Shown piece by piece: positions 18,015 to 28,404 of a stretch of 64,000 bases of DNA. A program made the translations under genes and the position numbers. The stretch lies in contig CALXYO010000001.1 of assembly GCA_944393005.1 (NCBI GenBank), forward strand, positions 124,001 through 188,000, in the 5' to 3' direction. The notes beneath the pieces were generated by a model that did not search any database, was not told the origin of the DNA, and worked only from the letters and a program-made list of their open reading frames with translations. Source of the DNA: an uncultured Spirochaetales bacterium (lineage in GTDB: Bacteria > Spirochaetota > Spirochaetia > Sphaerochaetales > Sphaerochaetaceae). Every line of letters begins with the position of its first letter. Within the stretch, counting starts at the first letter, position 1.

Positions 18015-18890
18015 TTAGATTTTCTCTAGCTTGATCAGCCATCCCTCTCCCGTGCCGATACGGTATTCGGCTGCGAAGGACCCCTGGTTGATCGCAATGC
18101 CCACACAGAGCAGGCTGTTGATGTATACGAGCGCATCGCCCTTCTCCACTTCCGTGAAGTTCTTGCAGAAACGCAGTGTATAACTGTATACGATTCTCTC
18201 CTCATATGCCAGCGTGACACGGAGCATATCGCCGTAGCTTACACCGAATTCTGTAAGCATTGTGTCCTGGATGTTCGTCCAGAGCGAACCGTAGCGTGTG
18301 TCGAGGATATCGATCGAACCGTATATCGCATTGTCCCTGATAACAGGATCCTGCATGTGCAGGGAGACTGTCTCTCTGCCAAGAAGAGGTCCGACCTCAT
18401 CGAATGTGATTATTCCGGCAGCAAGACGGGCACCTGTATATGCATAAACGTCACGGCCGTGGAATGTATAGCTTCTCTGGCTGTTCTTCAGTCTGTTCTC
18501 GGCTTCGGAGATTCTTCTCACTTCAAGAATGCCGATCTGCTTCGCCAGATGAGTCAGTGTTCCGTTGTCGGGAGTCACGACAATGTGTCCGCTTTTTGTG
18601 AGAACGGCGACGGAAGCCCTGTCGGAGCCCACACCGGGATCGACGACGGAAACGAACACCGTACCGGGTGCCCAGTATGTCATCGCCTGGATGAGGCGGT
18701 AGCTTGCTTCCCAGATATTGAACTGAGGAATCTCATGTGTCAGATCTTCAAGTCTGAGAGAATGATCGACTTCATCGGCAACACCGTGCATCGCGCTCAC
18801 AGCACCGTCAACAGTGCCGAAATCAGACATAAAAACAACAGTACCCCGCTTGATCCAGGGCTTTTCTTCTTTCAATTCTTCAATAGTCAT
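18015..18890 (-). CDS. S-adenosyl-L-methionine hydrolase (SAM hydroxide adenosyltransferase, DUF62 family)
   Basis: The family cleaves SAM with water to adenosine and methionine and is related to the SAM-dependent chlorinase and fluorinase. The 291-residue product has the N-terminal MSDFGTVDGAVSAMHG and the central VFVSVVDPGVGSDRASV, which supplies the family's Asp and Arg. TFHGRDVYAYTGA supplies the His of the Asp-Arg-His triad. It lies 7 nt after ybeY and 23 nt before the ECF S gene, so it is probably co-expressed with the transporter. The hydrolase activity is known for the family; the metabolic reason for the pairing is inferred. Confidence 0.85.
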   Translation of the reverse strand: MTIEELKEEKPWIKRGTVVFMSDFGTVDGAVSAMHGVADEVDHSLRLEDLTHEIPQFNIWEASYRLIQAMTYWAPGTVFVSVVDPGVGSDRASVAVLTKSGHIVVTPDNGTLTHLAKQIGILEVRRISEAENRLKNSQRSYTFHGRDVYAYTGARLAAGIITFDEVGPLLGRETVSLHMQDPVIRDNAIYGSIDILDTRYGSLWTNIQDTMLTEFGVSYGDMLRVTLAYEERIVYSYTLRFCKNFTEVEKGDALVYINSLLCVGIAINQGSFAAEYRIGTGEGWLIKLEKI

Positions 18891-18897
18891 GAGGACC

Positions 18898-19356
18898 TTA
18901 TAGCATTTTTTTGAGATTTTGTAATATGTTTTCCTGATTTTTCAGCATCGGTTCAGTTGAAAAATCATTTGTCGCATGGTCAAGACCGCTGAGATGCAGC
19001 AGTCCGTGAATGAGAAGACGCAGGAGTTCCTCTTCTTCCGGGACATTGAATTCCACCGCGTTTTCCTTCATTTTCGCCGTGCATATCAGTATGTCGCCCC
19101 ACTCTTTCTCCTCGCCGGGAACTGGAAAAAAATCATCCCCGTCATCAAGTGCGAATGTGAGGATATCCGTCACAGAGTCAATTCCGCGGTACTCCCTGTT
19201 CTCATTCTGAATCGTCTTCTCGCTGACAAAACTCAGGGAGAATGTCCCTTCTTTCAGGATTTCTCCCGCTGCGATCTCAAGCGCCCTGTTCACAAGAGAA
19301 GGAGGAGCATCCTTCTCGTACTCCTCATTTTCATAGAAAACGTCAAATTCAGTCAT
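18898..19356 (-). CDS. ybeY: Endoribonuclease YbeY (16S rRNA maturation)
   Basis: YbeY is a zinc-dependent RNase involved in 16S rRNA 3' maturation and ribosome quality control. The 152-residue product has the metal-binding signature HGLLHLSGLDH near residue 118 and the preceding SVTDILTFAL block. The start is the ATG at 19354-19356, preceded by GAAGGAAG. The first 8 nt of the gene overlap the end of the HD phosphohydrolase gene. The phoH-HD-ybeY order is a common bacterial arrangement. Confidence 0.94.
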   Translation of the reverse strand: MTEFDVFYENEEYEKDAPPSLVNRALEIAAGEILKEGTFSLSFVSEKTIQNENREYRGIDSVTDILTFALDDGDDFFPVPGEEKEWGDILICTAKMKENAVEFNVPEEEELLRLLIHGLLHLSGLDHATNDFSTEPMLKNQENILQNLKKML

Positions 19357-21568
19357 TTTCTTCCTTCGTATACTGGATTCTATTGTGGTCACGGCCGAAC
19401 ACCTGATGGACAAAGACTTTCTTTATCTTCTCGATCTCCGACATGGAAAGCTTGCAGTCATCAAGCTGGCTTGCATTCATCTTGCCCACAAGTATTGATG
19501 TGAAAACCTTTTCATAACGCAGTGTCGTCGGCTTTTTCAGCGAACGCGTAGCCGCCTCGAAGCAGTCGGCAAGCATCACGATGCCGGCCTCCTTGGACTG
19601 GGGAATGTCAGAAGTGTATCTGAAATCCTCCTCGTTGACCTGCATCGGCGTCTTGCTTTCCTTGGCTTCCTCAAGGGCTTTGTTGTAGAAATAGAATATG
19701 ATGTCGTTTCCGTGATGCTGGTCGATGATGTCCAGGACTTCCTGCGGAAGGCCTATTTCCTTTCCCTTCTCGACACCGAGCTTGACATGAGACTTTATAA
19801 CGGCAGCGGAAAGCGTGTATTTCATATCATCATGGACATTCGGTCCGCCGCCCTGGTTCTCGATGAAGTATTCAGGGTGCTCGGCCTTTCCAATGTCATG
19901 GTAAAGGGCGCCGACACGGGCAAGCTCTGCATTCGCCCCTATTTCCTTGGCGGCATTGTAGGCCATGTTGGAAACATTGAGCACATGATTGTATGTTCCG
20001 ATAGCCTGAGTCCTGAGCCTGATGAGGACAGGACTGTCAGTTGAGCTGAGCTCATGCAGGCGGAAGACAGTCGGAATATTGAGGAAATGCTCCATCAGCG
20101 GCAGAAGTATGGAAATCAGTATGTATGTCACTGTGACATTCAGCGTGATGGCGACGATCTCGCTGAAAAGATAGATAAGCTCCTTGCCCTGTATGAAATG
20201 GAAGACTGCTGTTATGCAGACATTGGCAAGAGCCGTGTAGAAAGTCTGATAGACAGTATCGAGACGCGTGACTGAGAACTTCATCAGCAGCATCGAGATC
20301 TCAATGCTGAAGATAAGGTAAAAGAATGTCATTATCGACGTTGTCGGGAAGAATATAATGAAGCAGGAATACACAGCTCCGGAAAGGAAACCGATCCTCT
20401 TCTTGCTGGTCAGCTGGCACATAAGGACAGGAAGGAAGAGGAACGGGATTAGCTGATCCCTTGCATGGGCGACACTCTGAAAGAGGAACACCGCAATATA
20501 TGTGACAATGAGTATGATTGCAAGCGTTATGAGATATATGTTGGTGTAAAGCAACACTCTGTACTTACGCTCAATGAAATCCCTCATGAAATACAGCGAC
20601 ACATAAAGTATGACTGAGAGGAAGATGATCTGGCTTATTATCTGTATGATTGAGACATCAACTGTTATTCCGTTGATCATCTGGATTGTCTGCAAAGCCT
20701 GTTCTGTGACAATAGTGTCATAACGCAGGATGTAATCGCCTTTGTGGATCTCGGCCGTGACAACTTCAGTGTTCGCGCGCGCCTCGTCCCTCAGCTTCTG
20801 GGTCTCCAGCGCGTCGTAATGCACATTCGGCTCAACGGCAAGGGACAGAAGATTGAAGAGAACGGAGAAACACGCAGGAGAAAGACTGACATTATAGGAC
20901 TGGAGGAAATCGAGAAGAGAATCAGAGATATTCTTCTCTGTTATGAGATTGTCAGTGTAGACAAGACTCTGCTGGAGATTGTATTCGGCATCTGATGGAA
21001 GATCTCCGTAGATAAGCTCGTATCCCTCGTGATTCACATTTGCGATATCAGCGGATGAGAAAATGCCCTTGTAAAGGAAATTATCAATGGCATCGGCAAA
21101 AAGCAGCAGCACGGTGTTCCTGTCCGCATCGCCGATAAGGTTCCACCTTGTGATCATTGAGGCTTCATCAGCACCGAACTCATCCTTGAGAAGTGCATTC
21201 TGCTGTGACGGCTCTCCCCTGAGAATTTCATCAAGCCTCTCCTGCTTCGCCTTCACATGCTGTGTCTCGGCCATTGAGAAAGTGAAACGCGGGATGACAG
21301 CTGCCGCATTTTCCTCCCTGAGCTTCTCGGTTGCGATCTGGTCATCAAAGGAAAAATCATATGGAGCTATGACATCCTCGTTGGCCAGCTCACCGGGCTG
21401 GTAATCGTAAAGCAGCTCGACACTGTAAAGTGAATTTGACTGGATGAGGATCGGAATTGCCACACCGAGGAGCACAATGAAAATGAAGCACACAGCAAGG
21501 AACACAACTGAACGCAGGCTGTATTTCTCATCTCCATTCGTAAGCAGCGGACTGTTTTTCAGAACCAT
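19349..21568 (-). CDS. 7TM-HD cyclic-di-AMP phosphodiesterase, PgpH/YqfF-like
   Basis: The 739-residue protein has an N-terminal membrane anchor (about residues 25-45), an extracytoplasmic 7TMR-HDED region of roughly 240 residues, seven predicted membrane helices (about 290-490) and a C-terminal HD domain. That domain contains TYNHVLNVSNMA, GALYHDIGK and DIIDQHHGND. PgpH-type proteins hydrolyse c-di-AMP to pApA, linking nucleotide signalling to envelope and osmotic control. The stop overlaps ybeY and the start overlaps the phoH stop by 1 nt. The activity is inferred from domain architecture. Confidence 0.87.
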   Translation of the reverse strand: MVLKNSPLLTNGDEKYSLRSVVFLAVCFIFIVLLGVAIPILIQSNSLYSVELLYDYQPGELANEDVIAPYDFSFDDQIATEKLREENAAAVIPRFTFSMAETQHVKAKQERLDEILRGEPSQQNALLKDEFGADEASMITRWNLIGDADRNTVLLLFADAIDNFLYKGIFSSADIANVNHEGYELIYGDLPSDAEYNLQQSLVYTDNLITEKNISDSLLDFLQSYNVSLSPACFSVLFNLLSLAVEPNVHYDALETQKLRDEARANTEVVTAEIHKGDYILRYDTIVTEQALQTIQMINGITVDVSIIQIISQIIFLSVILYVSLYFMRDFIERKYRVLLYTNIYLITLAIILIVTYIAVFLFQSVAHARDQLIPFLFLPVLMCQLTSKKRIGFLSGAVYSCFIIFFPTTSIMTFFYLIFSIEISMLLMKFSVTRLDTVYQTFYTALANVCITAVFHFIQGKELIYLFSEIVAITLNVTVTYILISILLPLMEHFLNIPTVFRLHELSSTDSPVLIRLRTQAIGTYNHVLNVSNMAYNAAKEIGANAELARVGALYHDIGKAEHPEYFIENQGGGPNVHDDMKYTLSAAVIKSHVKLGVEKGKEIGLPQEVLDIIDQHHGNDIIFYFYNKALEEAKESKTPMQVNEEDFRYTSDIPQSKEAGIVMLADCFEAATRSLKKPTTLRYEKVFTSILVGKMNASQLDDCKLSMSEIEKIKKVFVHQVFGRDHNRIQYTKEEND

Positions 21569-22497
21569 CAGTACCCTTCCTCCTCATTCTCCTGATAACA
21601 GGCTATGATCGCCTTGACCAGTCTTGAGCGGATAATATCATCACGATGGAATTCTACCACAGACAGGCCCTCAATGTCATGAATAATCGAAAGAGCATGC
21701 AGAAGACCGCTTTCACGTCTGTGCGGCAGGTCGATCTGCGTGATGTCGCCTGTGATCACAGCCTTGCTATCCTCCCCCAGTCTGGTGAGGAACATCTTCA
21801 TCTGTCCCTTTGTTGTATTCTGGGCCTCGTCAAGGATGATTATGCTCCTGTTAAGGGAACGGCCTCTCATGTATGCAAGCGGCGATATCTCTATCATGCC
21901 GCTCTCCTCCATCTTCTTTATCTGGACTGGAGGAATGAAATATTCCATTGCATCATAAAGCGGCTTGAGATAAGGATTGAGCTTCTGGGACAGATCACCC
22001 GGCAGGAAGCCGAGGCTTTCACCCGCTTCCACTACAGGACGGGTGAGCACTATCTTCTGTTTCTTCCCGCCAAGCACCTGGCTGAGGGCATATGCGATTG
22101 CAAGGAAGGTCTTTCCGGTGCCGGCAGGCCCCACGGCAAAGCAGATCTGATTCTCAAAAAGAGATGCGACATATTTCTTCTGCACAGTGGTCTTCGGCCA
22201 TATGCTCCGTCCGTTCACGGAAAGATCGTATGAGTGTATGCTCTCCTTCTCGCCGTTTCCTTCGGCAAGCCATTCCATATAAAGCTCATTCTCGGCAAAA
22301 CTCTCATCCCTGAGATGCGAAAGCTTTATGAGACGCTCCATGTACGATGAGAATTTCCCGCTGTCCGGAGAAAACGTCATCTGGTTGCCCCTTGTCGTTA
22401 TCTGACCGGAAAGAAGGAATTCAAGATATGCAAGATTGGAATCGTTTATTCCAAGTATCTTCTCCATTTCATTTGAGTCATTGAAATATATCGTCAT
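21568..22497 (-). CDS. phoH: PhoH-family P-loop NTPase
   Basis: PhoH-like proteins are cytoplasmic ATPases with helicase-like features, probably acting on RNA together with YbeY. The 309-residue product has Walker A VGPAGTGKTFLAI, the KIVLTRPVVEAGESLGFLPGD block, Walker B IIILDEAQN and the sensor region KAVITGDITQIDLP. The start is placed at the ATG at 22495-22497, which has GGGGA upstream. A longer frame would run into the lptD stop region without a ribosome binding site. It lies 11 nt after lptD and overlaps the HD gene by 1 nt. Confidence 0.92.
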   Translation of the reverse strand: MTIYFNDSNEMEKILGINDSNLAYLEFLLSGQITTRGNQMTFSPDSGKFSSYMERLIKLSHLRDESFAENELYMEWLAEGNGEKESIHSYDLSVNGRSIWPKTTVQKKYVASLFENQICFAVGPAGTGKTFLAIAYALSQVLGGKKQKIVLTRPVVEAGESLGFLPGDLSQKLNPYLKPLYDAMEYFIPPVQIKKMEESGMIEISPLAYMRGRSLNRSIIILDEAQNTTKGQMKMFLTRLGEDSKAVITGDITQIDLPHRRESGLLHALSIIHDIEGLSVVEFHRDDIIRSRLVKAIIACYQENEEEGY

Positions 22498-22508
22498 AAT
22501 TCCCCGCT

Positions 22509-25500
22509 TCAGTCCTCGCTGGCATAAAGGCTTCCGGTTCTCTGCCATCCGCCTGCTGTCTCATGATAGGTCTCATCCACCTTCAGATCAGGCATTGTAG
22601 CCCATCTCAGATAAATTGCAAATGTGGGGACCCATCCGTATGTGTTGTTGCCGGTATCCTCAAGCTGGGCAGTATAGCGCAGATGAAGATCCCAGTCATG
22701 CATGTAATGAACAAGTTCCATGTCGAAGCTCTGGAGGTTGAACTGCGTGTTCATCCTTCCGTCCCCGAAGAAATCGAAGGAACGCCACAGGTCATCAAGC
22801 ATCAGATCAAAAGAGAATTTGCCATTCTCCATATAGCGGTAGAAACCGTTGTTCGTTGTCGTGAATGACAGTTCCAGCGAAAGGAACTCGGCAATTGAGA
22901 ACTCAAGGCCCGCTTTGATGGAAAGGCTTGAGGAATAGGCATTCATGAAGTCATATCTCAGGCGGGCATCCAGTATTGCCGAAAGATATATTCTGTTCTT
23001 CCATGCATACAGCTCAATATTGTCAACATCGCTTCTGATCTCAAGATAGTCGCTCTGCAGCCGTCCTTCCTTCGTCGCCATGTTGTACACGATGTCGAAA
23101 TACGGAATGGAGAGAGATGTCCTGAGGCTGTTGACCACATTCCTATCTCCGTTGTTCTCAAAATCGAAATCAAGTGTTTCGGTTATGGACCAGAGGCGGT
23201 CCTCGCTTCTCAGTGAAGCCGAAGTGTTTATCGAAAGAGGAAGCAGAAGATCGTCTCTGTCAAAAAGTGCGCTTTCATAGTTCATTGAATAGCTGAATGT
23301 GAAATGCGTGTAGTTCAGCGAAAGAGAGAAATCGATGTCATCGCTTCTGAGCCCCCCGGCATCCTCGCTCTCCTCTTCGAATCTCCAGCTGAATGCCGCT
23401 GAAAGGCCTCCCAGCCTGTAGCTCAGCGAAGGTGTCAGGACAGCTGAAAGAGGCGGCAGCGTATAGCTGAGAGACGGTGTTATGACACCGTAGTTATCCC
23501 TTGAGCCGAACGACTTTGAGAAACGCAGGCGGTGAACCCTCACGTTGTCCTTGTCAAATGCATACAGGATTTCCTCTTCCTCCCTGCTGTGAAGATCCTC
23601 CTGCAGATTGAAACGGTACAGGTATGCGCTGAAGTCGTATGTGAGGCCTATGACAGGAAGAGAAACAGTACTTGCCGACAGCAGTGAGAAATCATGCTCA
23701 TTCATCTCGTCATCTGACTCGTCGAACTCGTAGCTGTAGCTCGGCGTGAACCGCTGGGAGAATGTGAGAATCTGACTGAAACCGCCTTCAAGTGTCAGTG
23801 AAAGGCTTGAAGTTGAGTCCGTTTCGTTGTCCTCAGCCTTTTTCCTGTCCATATCGTATTCAAACTGGTTGGAGAAGCGCTCGCTCAGATTGTAGGAAAG
23901 ACGCAGGTAGCTGCCGCTTCCAAAAACGCTCCGCTCCTCCTCTTTCTCAAGAATGTACAGATCATAAAGCAGGGGATTTTCGATGATGAACTGCTCAGTG
24001 AGGTCAAATTCCTCACTCTCCTCCCCTTCATCACTCTTCTCGCTTGATGACAGATTGAAGAGATCCCCGCTCATCGTTAAGGTGAATGCAGGCAGGGTTA
24101 TGTCACTGACTTCATAGCGATGCTCTGTACCTGACCATGAGAAATCGGCATCCGCACTTATATTTGAGATCCTCAGCGTTTTGATGTAATCATTTGTGAG
24201 GCTGGAGGGAAGACGTATGGATCCTGAAAGGCGTGCCTCATAATTCGAAACAGTGCTGGTTCTCGTCGCGGGGAATTCCTGGGTGCCGCCAAGTATTGAA
24301 TCAATGGAGAAACTGGTGAGACGGTTGCTGTACTGACGAAGCACATAGGGATCAGAATACATCGGAAGGGAAAGCCTCAGATCGGCGAATGAAGAAGACA
24401 CATCAACACTGTTGATGGAATAGAAACGGTAGTTTCCATCAAGATACGGAACTTCGGGAGACAGGATGAATGAGGTCTCGCTTGCGGCTGAAAGCGCATC
24501 ATCAAAGAAATTGAGCTGCGTGTCAAAACCAAGCAGAAAGCCTGTTCTCTGGTAGACATCTGCAAGAAGTGCAAGATAGCTTTCACTCTCCTGTGCCCAG
24601 CGGGCAACACCGCCCTCAGCAGTGCCGGCCTCATAATAAAGCCCGTTTGAGACCATGTTCTCATCACCTTCACTCCTCAGGAGAGAGGCGAATGAGCTTT
24701 CCTCCGCATCAGCGAAATTCGGATAGCGGCCAAAAATCTCAGTTGTGGTAGACACAAACATGCCCCGCTCTGAATTGAAGCCGAAAGCGGGATTCATGCT
24801 GAGCCTGCTGCCGGGAAAGAAGAATGCCGGCAGATAGATTATCGGGACACGCCCGATTGACAGATAGGCATTTGTCAGGAACATGTCTCCGCCTTCAAGC
24901 AGAGCTATGTTTTCCGCAGTGATGGATGAATATGCCGTATCGGGGTTTGATGTGAGATAGCCATCCCTGAAGAACATTCCCCCGTCACTGCTTCTGTAGT
25001 TGAGCAGGCTGCCTGTTGTGTAGAATGTGACAGGTTCATCTTCATTGTTTGTTCTCTGGCTGCTTGTCATACCGCCTGATACAAGCAGGTCTCCTGAATC
25101 ATAAAGATACGTCACGATATCTGCAGAGATGTTTTCAAGCGATGAGTCTTCCTCACTGTCCTCATAGCGTACATTGCCATAGGCGGTGAGACGGCCGTTG
25201 TCACCGTCAAGGAGCATATGATCGGCATACAGGGTCTTGTCTGATGACTCGTCCTCAAGAGTGAAGATGACTTCCACATTGCCGGACAGCGTTATGAGAC
25301 CGTCACGGGAGACATCCATGTTCCCGGCATTGACGATTTCAAGGCTGTAGCCTTCAGTCTCCTCAACTGTCCCGCTTTCAAAAGCCTCTTCGCCTTCAAG
25401 CAGTGTGTTCCTCAAAGATGCTGTGCTCTGCGAGGTGTCAAGTCCCCGCACCTCAGCCATATTCCTTATGGTCTCATCATCCGCATTGGCTATGAAATAG

Positions 25501-25583
25501 CTGACCTCGCCTTCCGCATGCAGAAAAAGGCAGGAAAAAAGCAGGATGATAAAGACGAATACAGCTTTCCTATTCTCTGCCAA
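22509..25583 (-). CDS. lptD: LptD-like outer-membrane protein (OstA family)
   Basis: LptD inserts lipopolysaccharide-type glycolipids into the outer leaflet of the outer membrane. The 1024-residue product has a signal peptide (hydrophobic core about residues 8-21). An OstA/LptA-like beta-jellyroll follows at about 60-175, with ITLSGNVEV, TLYADHMLLDG and LTAYGNVRYED. A very long C-terminal region of alternating Ser/Leu/Tyr strands is typical of a large beta-barrel. The length is greater than Escherichia coli LptD (about 780). Which lipid it exports here is unknown, since some spirochaetes lack classical LPS. It overlaps the uvrA stop by 14 nt and precedes phoH. Confidence 0.85.
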   Translation of the reverse strand: MAENRKAVFVFIILLFSCLFLHAEGEVSYFIANADDETIRNMAEVRGLDTSQSTASLRNTLLEGEEAFESGTVEETEGYSLEIVNAGNMDVSRDGLITLSGNVEVIFTLEDESSDKTLYADHMLLDGDNGRLTAYGNVRYEDSEEDSSLENISADIVTYLYDSGDLLVSGGMTSSQRTNNEDEPVTFYTTGSLLNYRSSDGGMFFRDGYLTSNPDTAYSSITAENIALLEGGDMFLTNAYLSIGRVPIIYLPAFFFPGSRLSMNPAFGFNSERGMFVSTTTEIFGRYPNFADAEESSFASLLRSEGDENMVSNGLYYEAGTAEGGVARWAQESESYLALLADVYQRTGFLLGFDTQLNFFDDALSAASETSFILSPEVPYLDGNYRFYSINSVDVSSSFADLRLSLPMYSDPYVLRQYSNRLTSFSIDSILGGTQEFPATRTSTVSNYEARLSGSIRLPSSLTNDYIKTLRISNISADADFSWSGTEHRYEVSDITLPAFTLTMSGDLFNLSSSEKSDEGEESEEFDLTEQFIIENPLLYDLYILEKEEERSVFGSGSYLRLSYNLSERFSNQFEYDMDRKKAEDNETDSTSSLSLTLEGGFSQILTFSQRFTPSYSYEFDESDDEMNEHDFSLLSASTVSLPVIGLTYDFSAYLYRFNLQEDLHSREEEEILYAFDKDNVRVHRLRFSKSFGSRDNYGVITPSLSYTLPPLSAVLTPSLSYRLGGLSAAFSWRFEEESEDAGGLRSDDIDFSLSLNYTHFTFSYSMNYESALFDRDDLLLPLSINTSASLRSEDRLWSITETLDFDFENNGDRNVVNSLRTSLSIPYFDIVYNMATKEGRLQSDYLEIRSDVDNIELYAWKNRIYLSAILDARLRYDFMNAYSSSLSIKAGLEFSIAEFLSLELSFTTTNNGFYRYMENGKFSFDLMLDDLWRSFDFFGDGRMNTQFNLQSFDMELVHYMHDWDLHLRYTAQLEDTGNNTYGWVPTFAIYLRWATMPDLKVDETYHETAGGWQRTGSLYASED

Positions 25584-28398
25584 GATATCTCCTCAGGAAC
25601 TGTCCTGTATAGCTTTCCTCAACGTCACTGACCTCTTCAGGTGTGCCGGCTGCAACGATCCGTCCCCCTTCATCTCCTCCTTCGGGACCGAGGTCTATGA
25701 GATAGTCTGACGACTTTATGACATCAAGGTTGTGCTCGATGAGGATGACGCTGTTGCCCTGGTCGACAAGACGGTTCAGCACCTCAAGCAGTTTCTTCAC
25801 ATCTGCGAAATGAAGACCTGTCGTCGGCTCATCAAGCACGTAAAGGGTCTTTCCCGTCTGCCTCTTGCTGAGTTCCAGTGACAGTTTGATTCTCTGGGCC
25901 TCACCTCCGGAAAAAGTCAGCGCGCTCTGTCCCAGACGGATATAGTCAAGACCGACACTGACGAGGGTTTCAAGCTTGGTCCTGATGGATGAAACCGGTG
26001 CAAAGAACTCAACAGCCTCCGCCACCGTCATGTCAAGGACATCCGCAATGTTCTTTCCCTTGTACTCGACCTGCAGAGTCTCCTTGTTGAAACGCTTGCC
26101 GTGGCAGACATCGCATGTGACATACACATCGGGAAGGAAGTGCATCTCGATTTTGAGATTCCCGTCTCCCTGACAGTTCTCGCATCTGCCTCCGACCACA
26201 TTGAATGAGAAACGGGAGGCTGTATAGCCTCTGGCCTTCGATTCAGGCAGCTTTGCGAAAAGCTCCCTGATCGGAGTGTAGAAGCCAACATAAGTTGCGG
26301 GATTGGAACGCGGAGTCCTTCCGATTGGACTCTGGTCTATGTTTATTATCTTGTCGATGTTCTCAATGCCGCGGACCTCACGGTAACCGGAAAGCTCGAC
26401 TTTCTTCTTCCTTGTGATCGCATCTTCGACTGCGGGTATCAGGATCTCATTGAGCAGCGTGGACTTACCGCTGCCGGAAACTCCTGTTATGGTGACAAGC
26501 TTGCCGAGGGGAATCCTGACATCGATGTTCTTGAGGTTGTTCTTCGTACAGCCCAGAACCTCAATGAAATGACCGTTGCCTTTTCTTCTCTGCCCGGGCA
26601 CATCAATGCTGAGACGTCCGGAAAGGAACGCACCAGTGATTGATGCGGGGTTTTTCTCGATTTGTGCAGGAGTTCCCTGTGCCGTGATGAGACCGCCCTT
26701 TTCTCCGGCTCCCGGGCCGAGATCAATGACGTAATCGGCACTTCTGATCGTATCCTCGTCATGCTCGACGACAATCACGGTGTTTCCGAGGTTCCTCAGG
26801 TTGATCAGCGTGTTGATGAGTTTCGTGTTGTCCCTCTGATGCAGGCCTATGGAAGGCTCGTCAAGAACGTAAAGCACGCCGGAGAGGGCCGAACCTATCT
26901 GGGTTGCAAGCCTGATGCGCTGGGCCTCTCCTCCTGAGAGCGTGGCGCTGGCACGGTTGAGCGTAAGATAGCCCAGTCCGACATTCATGAGGAAGTTGAG
27001 ACGGCTCTTTATCTCCTTGAGTATCTGGCGGGCAATGTCCTGTTCCATGTCAGTGAGCTCAAGAGACTCGAAAAATGCGACGGAGTCCTTCACTGAAAGA
27101 TTCGAAAGCTCCCATATATTCAGGCCGCCCACCCTGACACTCAGAGCTTCCTTTCTCAGCCTCTGTCCATGACAGGTGCTGCACACATGGGAATAGCGGA
27201 GCTGGTCATACATCCATTTCATCGCGAAACTCTGGGTTTCCATGTAACGCCGTTCAAGTTCCACCAGTATTCCCGGGTACTGTTCCTTCTTTGTATATGC
27301 CGCGGTCCCTTTCTTGTTCTCATATTTCACGTCAAGAAGCTTGCCGCCACCGTACAGCAGGACCTTCTTGGCCTCTGCGGGCCACTTCACAAGCGGCAGG
27401 TCAAGTGAGAAACCGTATGCTTTCGCAAGTGCGCAGATCCAGGCATGGCTGACTTTCGCATCAGGGTTATGGGTGACTATTGCGCCTTCATTATAGCTTT
27501 TCTCAGGATCCGGTATGATCTTGTTGATGTCGAATTCGCTTTTCACACCGAGCCCGTTGCAGTCAGGACAGGCACCGTAGGGATTGTTGAATGAGAACAG
27601 ACGCGGCTCAAGATCCGGAACGGTTATGCCGCAGAAAGGACAGGAATTGCGCTCGCTGAAGAAATCCTTCTTTCCCTCGCTGACGTATTCCACCTCGACA
27701 AGGCCGCTGCTCATCTCACAGGCTTTCTCGATCGAATCGGCAAGACGCGCCCTGTCGCTGCGGCGCAGTATGAGACGGTCAACGACTATGGAGATGGTAT
27801 GCTTGTACTGCTTGTCAAGAACAGGAATCTCATCCTCAAGCATGTATGTCTTTCCGTCCACAACGGCACGGGTATAGCCTGCGGCAAGCGCATCGGAGAA
27901 TATCTTCTTGAATTCGCCTTTTCTTCCCATCGCCAGTGGAGAGAGTATGATCAGACGGCCTTCCTCCTCATGGGTGAAGATCGCATCGATGATCTGGTCA
28001 ACCGACATTTCGGAAATCTCACGGCCGCATTCGGGACAGTGCACATGCCCTGTCCTCGCATAAAGCAGGCGGTAGTAATCATAGATCTCCGTAACGGTTC
28101 CGACCGTTGAACGGGGGTTTTTCTGTGTCGATCGCTGTTCGATTGCTATTGCAGGGGAAAGACCATCGATTGAGTCGACATCCGGCTTTTCCAGACGTCC
28201 CAGGAACTGGCGCGCATAGGCGGAAAGAGACTCGACATAACGTCTCTGTCCCTCAGCGAATATCGTGTCGAAGGCAAGAGAGGACTTTCCCGATCCGGAA
28301 AGTCCCGAAATTACCACAAGACTGTTCTTGGGTATCGTAACATCTATGTTTTTGAGATTGTGCTCCCTGGCACCTTTTATAACTATGCTGTCATTCAT
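25570..28398 (-). CDS. uvrA: UvrABC excinuclease subunit A
   Basis: UvrA is the damage-sensing ATPase of nucleotide excision repair. The 942-residue protein has two ABC-type ATPase modules, with Walker [10 protein letters not shown] near the N-terminus and GVSGSGKST near residue 640. It has two signature motifs, LSGGEAQR and FSGGEAQR. The zinc modules include CPFCG/CPDCNG and CENCQG/CDVCHG. The end LEPVL-type UvrA tail is replaced by a short [10 protein letters not shown]. The gene lies 6 nt after ispG and overlaps lptD by 14 nt. Confidence 0.97.
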   Translation of the reverse strand: MNDSIVIKGAREHNLKNIDVTIPKNSLVVISGLSGSGKSSLAFDTIFAEGQRRYVESLSAYARQFLGRLEKPDVDSIDGLSPAIAIEQRSTQKNPRSTVGTVTEIYDYYRLLYARTGHVHCPECGREISEMSVDQIIDAIFTHEEEGRLIILSPLAMGRKGEFKKIFSDALAAGYTRAVVDGKTYMLEDEIPVLDKQYKHTISIVVDRLILRRSDRARLADSIEKACEMSSGLVEVEYVSEGKKDFFSERNSCPFCGITVPDLEPRLFSFNNPYGACPDCNGLGVKSEFDINKIIPDPEKSYNEGAIVTHNPDAKVSHAWICALAKAYGFSLDLPLVKWPAEAKKVLLYGGGKLLDVKYENKKGTAAYTKKEQYPGILVELERRYMETQSFAMKWMYDQLRYSHVCSTCHGQRLRKEALSVRVGGLNIWELSNLSVKDSVAFFESLELTDMEQDIARQILKEIKSRLNFLMNVGLGYLTLNRASATLSGGEAQRIRLATQIGSALSGVLYVLDEPSIGLHQRDNTKLINTLINLRNLGNTVIVVEHDEDTIRSADYVIDLGPGAGEKGGLITAQGTPAQIEKNPASITGAFLSGRLSIDVPGQRRKGNGHFIEVLGCTKNNLKNIDVRIPLGKLVTITGVSGSGKSTLLNEILIPAVEDAITRKKKVELSGYREVRGIENIDKIINIDQSPIGRTPRSNPATYVGFYTPIRELFAKLPESKARGYTASRFSFNVVGGRCENCQGDGNLKIEMHFLPDVYVTCDVCHGKRFNKETLQVEYKGKNIADVLDMTVAEAVEFFAPVSSIRTKLETLVSVGLDYIRLGQSALTFSGGEAQRIKLSLELSKRQTGKTLYVLDEPTTGLHFADVKKLLEVLNRLVDQGNSVILIEHNLDVIKSSDYLIDLGPEGGDEGGRIVAAGTPEEVSDVEESYTGQFLRRYLGRE

Positions 28399-28404
28399 CG
28401 TGAT

